DNA of 13,905 nt from Chlamydiales bacterium (lineage in GTDB: Bacteria > Chlamydiota > Chlamydiia > Chlamydiales > FEN-1388), in NCBI GenBank assembly GCA_021372185.1, contig JAJFUY010000119.1, positions 1-13,905 of the forward strand, written 5' to 3'. The notes below the pieces were generated by a model. That model was given only the letters and a program-made list of their open reading frames with translations, did no database searches and was not told the origin of the DNA. The position numbers and the translations under genes were made by a program. Numbering within the stretch: position 1 is the stretch's first letter; each line of letters begins with the position of its first letter. Positions 1 to 5,651 of the stretch are shown in pieces.

Positions 1-201
1 ACCACTACTACTAAAGCAACAGCTGTAAAAGCAACATCTGCCCCAACAGCACCAGAATATTACGTGGTAAAAACAGGTGATAGTCCCTGGAAGATAGCAA
101 AAAAATGCCGCATTGATGTAGAAGATCTTCTCCGGCTCAATAATTTAGATGAGGGTAAAGCCAAAAACCTCAAAATTGGGCAGAAACTTAGAATTCGTTA
201 A
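1..201 (+). CDS. LysM-domain protein, C-terminal end (NlpD-like), partial
   Basis: An open frame enters from the left edge and stops with TAA at 199-201, giving the last 66 residues. A Thr/Ala/Lys/Pro-rich linker of about 18 residues leads into one LysM module, from EYYVVKTGDS through WKIAKKCRID and LLRLNNL to LKIGQKLRIR at the C terminus. LysM modules bind the glycan strands of peptidoglycan, and a low-complexity linker before a terminal LysM is typical of envelope proteins. It lies 15 bases upstream of ftsW. In Chlamydiae a LysM (NlpD/muramidase-like) gene sits between murD and ftsW, which matches. The catalytic or regulatory part, if any, is outside the window, so I cannot say whether this is an enzyme or an amidase activator. 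Confidence 0.85.
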   Translation, partial: TTTTKATAVKATSAPTAPEYYVVKTGDSPWKIAKKCRIDVEDLLRLNNLDEGKAKNLKIGQKLRIR

Positions 202-216
202 AGAGCCTGAAAATCA

Positions 217-1323
217 ATGCTACTTTCTCGTCAGCTACTTATAGCTGCTATTATTTTATATGTTCTTGGGCTTGTGATGATTTTTAATACATCATCAGCT
301 GAAGCTATGGATCTTGCGCTCTATGGTAACACCCACAGCGCTCTATTTAAACAAATTTTGTACACATTGCTTGGCGCAGCAAGTGCCTATGGATTGTATC
401 GTTTAGGCTATAGACGCCTACTTGAACTTTCGCCTTATGCTCTGATTGGCCTTTCAATTATGCTCTTACTTGTGTTTGTGCCGGGTATTGGCATGAAGGT
501 AAATGGTGCAAGGCGCTGGATTAGCATTGCCAAATTTAGCCTGCAGCCATCTGAGTTTGTAAAGTTTGTTGGGCCCATGTATTTGATCTATCGCCTTTCA
601 AAATATACCGAAGCCATTGATCTAAAAGCTTTTGTAAAGCTAGCTGCTATCCTTGCCATACCCATGGGGCTCATTGTTTTAGAACCTAATAATGGTACAG
701 CCGGTGTGTTTGGGTGTGTGTTGGCTGTAGTGTGCTTTTTAGCTGATGTGCCTAAACGTTTTTGGCTTGTACCACTTGTTGTATGCGGAATATTAGGCGC
801 TACACTTGCCTTGCAGATGCCCTATGTATCGCAGCGTATACAGGTATATTTACACCCAGAACTTGATCTTAAAGGTAAAGGCCACCAGCCGCATCAGGCA
901 AAAATTGCTGCCGGATCAGGCGGTGTTTTTGGTAAAGGCCCTGGCAAAAGCCTGCAAAAGCTTTCCTATCTACCAGAGGCACAAAATGACTATATCGCGG
1001 CTATATTTGCTGAAGAGTATGGGTTTATTGGCATCATTTTACTTATAGGCTTGTATCAGTGGCTAGGCCTTACTGCCTTTAGTATAGCCATACGATCTCC
1101 TGATAATATGGGGCTCTATATGGGGTGTGTGATTGCCTTTCTTTATACCCTTCAGTCTTTTTTAAACTTAGGTGTTGTAAGTGGCTTAGTGCCACCTACG
1201 GGATTAAATCTGCCGTTTTTTAGTCAGGGTGGATCGTCTCTTATTGCAAATGTGTCAGCACTTGGGGTGTTAATGAGTATCGAAAAAGAACGCATGACGG
1301 CAAAAATATGTCAAAACGTATAG
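217..1323 (+). CDS. ftsW: FtsW, SEDS-family peptidoglycan glycosyltransferase
   Basis: A polytopic inner-membrane protein that polymerises lipid II during septal (in Chlamydiae, division-plane) peptidoglycan synthesis, normally with a class B PBP. SEDS signatures are visible: NGARRW at residues 96-101, QPSE at 110-113, GSGGVFGKGPG at 233-243, LPEAQND at 252-258, AEEYGFIG at 265-272 and FSQGGSS at 335-341. D258 corresponds to the conserved loop aspartate that is catalytic in the family. Length 368 aa is slightly short for FtsW, with little cytoplasmic N terminus. The usual [QE]PDxG motif reads EPNNG (156-160), an Asp-to-Asn change. The ATG has no strong Shine-Dalgarno, so translation may be coupled to the LysM gene 15 bases upstream. 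The 3' end overlaps murG by 16 bases. FtsW is preferred over RodA because of the motif set and the murG neighbour. Confidence 0.93.
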   Translation: MLLSRQLLIAAIILYVLGLVMIFNTSSAEAMDLALYGNTHSALFKQILYTLLGAASAYGLYRLGYRRLLELSPYALIGLSIMLLLVFVPGIGMKVNGARRWISIAKFSLQPSEFVKFVGPMYLIYRLSKYTEAIDLKAFVKLAAILAIPMGLIVLEPNNGTAGVFGCVLAVVCFLADVPKRFWLVPLVVCGILGATLALQMPYVSQRIQVYLHPELDLKGKGHQPHQAKIAAGSGGVFGKGPGKSLQKLSYLPEAQNDYIAAIFAEEYGFIGIILLIGLYQWLGLTAFSIAIRSPDNMGLYMGCVIAFLYTLQSFLNLGVVSGLVPPTGLNLPFFSQGGSSLIANVSALGVLMSIEKERMTAKICQNV

Positions 1324-2393
1324 TAATTGCCGCAGGCGGTACAGGAGGCCATCTTTTTCCGGCTCAGAGTCTTGCTTGTGAATTAGGCGATTCAGAAATT
1401 CTTTTCTTAGCTAAAGGTTTGAAAACAAATCCGCGCTTTAATCGTGATTTATATGCCTACAAAGACATAGCAAGCGGCCCTGTGAGTATAAAAACGCTTC
1501 TTTTTTCGTCCTGGAATATTTTTAAGGGCATTGTGCAAAGCGTTGTAGCGCTAAAAAAGTTTAAACCCGATGCCGTCATTGGCTTTGGGAGCTACCACAC
1601 CTTTCCTGTTTTATGTGCCGCCAAAATTTTGAGCATTCCAATTGTGTTGCATGAAGCCAATAGCGTGCCTGGCAAGGTAAACCGCATCTTTTCGCCCTAT
1701 GCAGTTTGGACGGGTGTGTTTTTTCCGGAAGCTACCCAGTATCTGAAAGGCAAAGTGCAGCCGACAGATATACCGTTACGAGCTGAATTTCACGACAATA
1801 TGAAACCCAATAAAAAACAGGCTGCCGCCTATTATGGCCTACGTGATGATGCCACGACAGTACTTGTTTTTGGCGGGTCGCTTGGGGCCAAAAAATTAAA
1901 CGAGCTAGCAGCAGCTAGTATATGCGCACTTGATAGCCATAACCTCCAAGTACTTCATTTTACAGGCAGTGTTGAGGCAACTAAGCAGATTCAAGAGGTA
2001 TATAGAAAAGCCAGTATCGTTGCTGTTGTAAGAGAGTTTGAAAATCAGATGCCATTTGCCTGGGCACTAGCTGATGTGTGTGTGTCAAGATCTGGCGCAT
2101 CAAGTATTGCTGAGGCTGTAAGCTTTACCGTGCCAACCGTGTATGTTCCTTATCCATATGCGACAGATGCTCACCAAGATAAAAATGCTCAATACATTGT
2201 AGACGTTATCAAAGGCGGTCTGTGGTATCATGAGAGTGAGGTAACTTGCGATGTATTGAGAGGCGCGATTACTAGATTGCTGACAGATGAGTATGCCCAA
2301 GAGATGATAAGAAGCTTACAAAATGCCAAAATTAGCATGCAAAGCAATCGATTTTCTGATTTAGTAACTGCTTATTTAGGAAAAAACTCATGA
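1308..2393 (+). CDS. murG: MurG, lipid II synthase (GT28 N-acetylglucosaminyltransferase)
   Basis: Transfers GlcNAc from UDP-GlcNAc to lipid I on the cytoplasmic face of the membrane, making lipid II, the substrate of FtsW next door. The glycine-rich GGTGGH loop is at residues 10-15. IGFGSYHTFP (91-100) and HEANSVPGKVNR (115-126) match the family's GGxSG and HExN..G..N motifs with the first partly altered. GGSLGA is at 189-194, and the donor-binding segment SRSGASSIAE is at 260-269, followed by PYPYATDAHQDKNA (281-294). At 361 aa it is full length. The start lies inside the 3' end of ftsW (16-base overlap) and the TGA stop shares ATGA with the murC start, so the three genes look translationally coupled. 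Confidence 0.95.
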   Translation: MSKRIVIAAGGTGGHLFPAQSLACELGDSEILFLAKGLKTNPRFNRDLYAYKDIASGPVSIKTLLFSSWNIFKGIVQSVVALKKFKPDAVIGFGSYHTFPVLCAAKILSIPIVLHEANSVPGKVNRIFSPYAVWTGVFFPEATQYLKGKVQPTDIPLRAEFHDNMKPNKKQAAAYYGLRDDATTVLVFGGSLGAKKLNELAAASICALDSHNLQVLHFTGSVEATKQIQEVYRKASIVAVVREFENQMPFAWALADVCVSRSGASSIAEAVSFTVPTVYVPYPYATDAHQDKNAQYIVDVIKGGLWYHESEVTCDVLRGAITRLLTDEYAQEMIRSLQNAKISMQSNRFSDLVTAYLGKNS

Positions 2394-3730
2394 TATATCA
2401 TTTTATCGGAATTGGCGGAATTGGCATGAGCGGCTTAGCGCGTATCTTGTTACAAAAAGGTAAAAGCGTGCAGGGGAGTGATGCTGCTAAAAGCTATGTG
2501 ACAGATGGTTTAGAGCTAGCTGGCGCCAAAGTGTTTATTGGCCATGCTAAAGAGCACCTACCGCCTACTGCCTGTGTAATCTATAATTCAGATATTCCTC
2601 AAACAAACCCAGAGCTAATGGCAGCAAAAGAGCAAAGTGCTCAACTTTTACACCGCTCAGACCTACTTTTGCAGCTCATGAGCGAGCATAAAGTACTTGC
2701 TGTTACCGGCACACACGGTAAAACTACTACGAGCTCACTACTTACTCACGTATTTTGTACTGCCAATAAAGACCCAGCATTTGCGATTGGCGGTTTGCTG
2801 CAAGGCCGAGAAATTAACGCATCACATGGTACCAGCCCCTATTTTATTGCTGAAGCTGATGAAAGCGATGGAACGTTTCTTAAATATACCTGTGAAGGGG
2901 CTATCGTCACAAATATTGACAATGACCATTTAGCCCATTTTGGCTCTTGGGATAACCTTGTAAAGGCCTTTAAGACCTTTACAGAAGGCTGTAAAACACC
3001 AGAGTATCTACTCTACTGTAAAGACGATAAGACGCTTGAGGGTATGAATATCAAAGGTACTTCATACGGCTTTTCAGAAGGCTCTGATTTTCAGATTATA
3101 AACTTTAAGCAAAATGGGCTGCAGATTGTATTTGATATCGTGCATAAAGATAACGTGTATAAGGATATTGTTTGTAACCTATCAGGAAGGCACAATGCGC
3201 TTAATTCAGCAGCTGTTTTTGGTCTGTCACTAGCTTTAGGGCTCACTGTAGATGAGATTAAACAGGGCCTTGCTACTTTTGGCGGCGTAAAAAGACGTTT
3301 AGAGAAAAAGGGTGAAGCTAAAGGCATTGCAGCCTTTGATGACTACGCGCACCACCCAGTAGAAATACGCGCCACTTTAAAGGGGTTAAGAGCCGCGGTT
3401 GGTGATAGAAGCATAGTAGCGGTATTTCAGCCACATCGCTATAGCCGTATGCGCTATGTAATGAAAGACTTTGATAATGTCTTTGAAGATGCTGACATTG
3501 TGGTAGTAACTGACCTGTTTACAGCTAAAGAAACGCCCGTACCAGGAGTATCCACCGAAGCTATATTTGAAGAGGTAAAAAAATCACATGCCAACTGCCA
3601 GTATATTGCCCGAGATGCTATTGTAGAGCAGCTTGCAGCATCACTTCCTACCTCAAGTGTAGTCATAACCATGGGTGCAGGAGACATCACCAAAGTAGGT
3701 AAAGAGCTCATAGAAATGATAGGCGCTTAA
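2390..3730 (+). CDS. murC: MurC, UDP-N-acetylmuramate--L-alanine ligase (stand-alone)
   Basis: Cytoplasmic ATP-dependent Mur ligase adding the first amino acid (L-Ala in most bacteria) to UDP-MurNAc. Visible in order: the N-terminal Rossmann GIGGIGMSGLA (7-17); the ATP loop GTHGKTTT (107-114); EADESD (155-160) and NIDNDH (175-180), the metal/substrate region; GRHNALNSAA (266-275); DDYAHHPVEI (317-326), the HHP motif typical of MurC; FQPHRYSR (346-353); and GAGDI near the end. It ends at 446 aa, the usual length of MurC alone. In Chlamydiaceae this protein continues into a D-Ala-D-Ala ligase. Here it stops with TAA and the next gene is ftsQ-like, so Ddl must be elsewhere. It overlaps murG by 4 bases (ATGA). 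Confidence 0.96.
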   Translation: MIYHFIGIGGIGMSGLARILLQKGKSVQGSDAAKSYVTDGLELAGAKVFIGHAKEHLPPTACVIYNSDIPQTNPELMAAKEQSAQLLHRSDLLLQLMSEHKVLAVTGTHGKTTTSSLLTHVFCTANKDPAFAIGGLLQGREINASHGTSPYFIAEADESDGTFLKYTCEGAIVTNIDNDHLAHFGSWDNLVKAFKTFTEGCKTPEYLLYCKDDKTLEGMNIKGTSYGFSEGSDFQIINFKQNGLQIVFDIVHKDNVYKDIVCNLSGRHNALNSAAVFGLSLALGLTVDEIKQGLATFGGVKRRLEKKGEAKGIAAFDDYAHHPVEIRATLKGLRAAVGDRSIVAVFQPHRYSRMRYVMKDFDNVFEDADIVVVTDLFTAKETPVPGVSTEAIFEEVKKSHANCQYIARDAIVEQLAASLPTSSVVITMGAGDITKVGKELIEMIGA

Positions 3731-3733
3731 GAT

Positions 3734-4540
3734 ATGTACAGCGAGCCAGAAAGAAAAATACCCCTTAAAAAAGCAATTGGCTACGTAGTGCTGTCGGTAT
3801 GCATTATCTGGGGCTCGCTTATTCTTACGTGGCTGCTTCATAAAGCGCTTGTGCAAAAGCGACAGGTGAACCCTCGCTATAATATTGTAGCGCTTGTGCA
3901 GACCTGTCCTCAAAGAGAAGCCTTACAAAACTGGCAGCTTGCAGAACTATTAGATATCAGCCGCGATAAGCCACAAAATCTCTATGCCTTTGATACTGTA
4001 AAGGCCAACAAGACGCTTTTACAGTGTCCTGTTATTAAAAAAGTAAACTGCAGAAGGCTGCCACCAGGCATTGTACATGTGGATTATCAAGTACGAGAGC
4101 CAAAAGCGCTACTTGCTGATTTTTCTAATGTAGCCTTAGATGCTGATCGCTACTGCTTTGCCCTAAAACCCTATTTTACAGCAAAAAAGCTCCCAGAAAT
4201 CTATTTGGGATTAAATGAGTTGTCCTACAGTGTGCCTTTAGAAACCCGCGAGGCTGCCCTTGCGTTCAATGTATTAGACTACATACATACTCAGCTGCCC
4301 AATTGCCGCATCATCCGCATAGACACTCACAACGCCTACATAAACAATGCAGGCCTCCAAGAGCTCGTAGTTGTATTAGAAGAAGGCACAAAAACAAGAT
4401 ACCTCAGAGCCACCTCACGTGACTATAAAAAATCCATCGACGCCTACAAGCAGCTCATAAGCACCTTTGACACAATCAACCCAGCATCCCTTATCCAAAT
4501 CATTGACCTCCGCTCCCCAAGCATCGCCCTCGTAAAATAA
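3734..4540 (+). CDS. ftsQ: FtsQ/DivIB-like cell-division protein
   Basis: A bitopic membrane protein: short basic N terminus, one membrane helix at about residues 14-37, then an extracytoplasmic part. Residues ~48-122 read as a POTRA domain: a hydrophobic strand, a Leu/Asp helix, CPVIKKVNCRRLPPGIVHV and the closing YQVREP (118-123), matching the FtsQ pattern of 'P.I..v.v.r..P..l.i.v.ErePva'. VALDADRYCF (133-142) and the terminal IIDLRSPSIAL (256-266) are also FtsQ-like. The role would be assembly of the divisome around FtsL/FtsB and FtsW. The ATG is 3 bases after the murC stop, so it is in the same operon. Overall similarity is weak, as expected for this fast-evolving family. The last 120 bases contain 42 C and 13 G, unlike upstream genes. 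Confidence 0.78.
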   Translation: MYSEPERKIPLKKAIGYVVLSVCIIWGSLILTWLLHKALVQKRQVNPRYNIVALVQTCPQREALQNWQLAELLDISRDKPQNLYAFDTVKANKTLLQCPVIKKVNCRRLPPGIVHVDYQVREPKALLADFSNVALDADRYCFALKPYFTAKKLPEIYLGLNELSYSVPLETREAALAFNVLDYIHTQLPNCRIIRIDTHNAYINNAGLQELVVVLEEGTKTRYLRATSRDYKKSIDAYKQLISTFDTINPASLIQIIDLRSPSIALVK

Positions 4541-4883
4541 TTCGAGAAAAAAGTTCGACTTACCCCTCAATCATTTGATACACGTAAAAGTATTCGTGGC
4601 TATAGTGGAGTAGACCTTGCGAATTGCGAGTTTGACTATTACCGTGGACCTAGAGTCAAAAGGCAATGACTTTCTAGCTGCATTTGTTGTCACAAATAAC
4701 GATTGTCCCGCTGTGGTAACGGGTACATCAAGTTGTGACTCATTTCCTCTTGCTACTGATGAATGCAACAGACAGGATTCTGTCTTTGTTCATGTAAAAA
4801 GACAGTAGAGACGCCTTCAAAAGACAGTCAGTTATCACAAACGTCTGGTAACTGACTGCTCAATATCAGGTATGGCAAGTAGG
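4541..4883. other. Gene-free stretch after ftsQ
   Basis: Convergent gap between ftsQ and the 154-aa gene, with no recognisable gene. A 63-codon frame (4617-4808, TTG start, no ribosome binding site) and an opposite 65-codon frame overlap here and match nothing I recognise. The frame of ftsQ stays open for about 43 codons after its stop, which is not improbable by chance. Small inverted repeats are present: AGACAG/CTGTCT at 4770-4785 with a 4-base loop followed by TTGTT (a weak terminator candidate for the ftsQ operon), and the stronger hairpin at 4825-4858 listed separately. The region may contain decayed coding sequence. Confidence 0.5.
4819..4858 (-). terminator. Probable intrinsic terminator of the 154-aa gene
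   Basis: A perfect 10-bp inverted repeat (CAGTCAGTTA at 4825-4834, TAACTGACTG at 4849-4858, 14-base loop) lies 25 bases past the stop of the - strand 154-aa gene. Read on the - strand, the second arm is followed by TCTTTT. The stem is only moderately GC-rich and the T-run is short, so this is a modest terminator at best. Confidence 0.45.
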
Positions 4884-5348
4884 CTATTGCCCCTTAAAAA
4901 AGGCTAGTACCTTATCTGCAATAGTCGTTGCTCCCTTCAAAATAAGGGGAGCGGCTGCTGCTCCAATAATTGGTCTAATCCATCGTTGTCCTGTTACATC
5001 TTCCATAATTGCTGTAGCTAACCATAAGCCTGATGAAGCGAGATATGAACGTACTGTAGTTTGAAACGCTGCGACATCACCCTTATTGTGGAGTTTTGCA
5101 GCGGCAAGGGCAGCTATTGCTGTAACTAGATTTGTTAGTGCGAATGCATTATCTGACTCTCTGTCAGTTGCCGCATATGTCAGAAGGCTAAAGCTTCCTG
5201 TAATAGTCGCATAGGTCAAAGGATGTCTCGGGTAATCTGCGATATCAATAAACTCTTGGGGAACCCCTTTTGCTTTTAAATCAGCTACATGAGTATCAAG
5301 TTCTGCATAGGTCATACGAAACGGATAATTTTTAACAGGAGAAGACAT
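4884..5348 (-). CDS. Hypothetical hydrophobic protein, 154 aa
   Basis: Not recognised. The first ~45 residues are polar (FRMTYAELDTHVADLKAKGV). The rest is rich in Ala, Leu and Thr, with hydrophobic stretches at about 45-60, 68-86, 104-115 and 126-140, giving possibly two to four membrane segments. There is no classical signal peptide. An AAGGA Shine-Dalgarno lies only 3 bases before the ATG. A terminator-like hairpin follows the stop, so the gene looks like a stand-alone unit. It is divergent from the 686-aa candidate effector across a 303-base gap full of palindromes. Hydrophobic proteins of this size beside candidate effectors in chlamydiae are often inclusion-membrane candidates, but I see no clear bilobed pair and do not assign that. 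Confidence 0.7.
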   Translation of the reverse strand: MSSPVKNYPFRMTYAELDTHVADLKAKGVPQEFIDIADYPRHPLTYATITGSFSLLTYAATDRESDNAFALTNLVTAIAALAAAKLHNKGDVAAFQTTVRSYLASSGLWLATAIMEDVTGQRWIRPIIGAAAAPLILKGATTIADKVLAFFKGQ

Positions 5349-5439
5349 AATTCCTTATTATTTTTATTGGGGTGCAAGATCAACATCAAAAAACAACGCA
5401 CATGTTACTCTGTATATGCTATCAACTAAGTGGATAAAT

Positions 5440-5460
5440 TGAAAGGGCCTCAACCTTTCA
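5440..5460. repeat. Small hairpin TGAAAGG/CCTTTCA
   Basis: Perfect 7-bp inverted repeat with a 7-base loop, immediately beside the larger hairpin at 5463-5511. It has no T-run on either strand. Confidence 0.5.
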
Positions 5461-5462
5461 TA

Positions 5463-5511
5463 AGGGAACCGTCTCATTTTAGCGAATTTAAGTAAAAAGA
5501 GACGGTTCTTT
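5463..5511. repeat. Long hairpin GAACCGTCTC/GAGACGGTTC
   Basis: A perfect 10-bp inverted repeat (5466-5475 and 5499-5508) continues inward, after one A-A mismatch, with TTTTA/TAAAA (5477-5481 and 5493-5497), and outward with two G-T pairs and one A-T pair. The loop is 11 bases. Read on the + strand it is followed by TTCTTTC, so it could end a short transcript, be a structured leader element, or be a small mobile palindrome (solo MITE). No annotated + gene lies upstream for it to terminate. Confidence 0.6.
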
Positions 5512-5516
5512 CACAA

Positions 5517-5541
5517 GCTAGGTCGACCTCAGGCGCCTAGC
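5517..5541. repeat. Nested palindromes (GCTAGG...CCTAGC)
   Basis: AGGTCGACCT (5520-5529) and AGGCGCCT (5531-5538) are each perfect self-palindromes. They sit inside a 6-bp inverted repeat, GCTAGG (5517-5522) and CCTAGC (5536-5541). The GC content is high for this gap. A dimeric DNA-binding protein site is possible, but no regulator is known here. Confidence 0.45.
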
Positions 5542-5651
5542 ATTATAAGACGTTTTGAGTTAGATGGTTGCGTTTTATTGTATTATTTATATTTTAAAGT
5601 TTGTTGCAGCTTTGCTATCATTATGATTAATAGTCCGAGGAGAAATAGAGT

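Larger units (their letters stand above)
5349..5651. other. Divergent intergenic region with clustered palindromes
   Basis: Contains the upstream regions of the 154-aa (-) and 686-aa (+) genes. Three inverted repeats lie between 5440 and 5541 and are listed separately. The last ~110 bases before the + gene are AT-rich. TTGTTG (5601-5606) and TATGAT (5622-5627) are promoter-like but only 15 bases apart, so I do not call a promoter. The + gene has a clear ribosome binding site, GAGGAG, about 9 bases before its ATG. No small ORF of note was seen. Confidence 0.5.

Noticed and set aside
3454..3913. Antisense frames inside murC and ftsQ
   Set aside because: Shadows of strongly supported genes, with no ribosome sites or motifs.
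4541..4670. In-frame open stretch beyond the ftsQ stop, suggesting readthrough or a longer ancestral FtsQ
   Set aside because: About 43 open codons is not improbable by chance, and FtsQ already ends in a family-typical IIDLR segment.
4617..4808. 63-codon + frame (and an opposing 65-codon frame, 4571-4768) after ftsQ
   Set aside because: No ATG for the + frame, no ribosome site for it, no recognisable motif, and both strands are open over the same bases.
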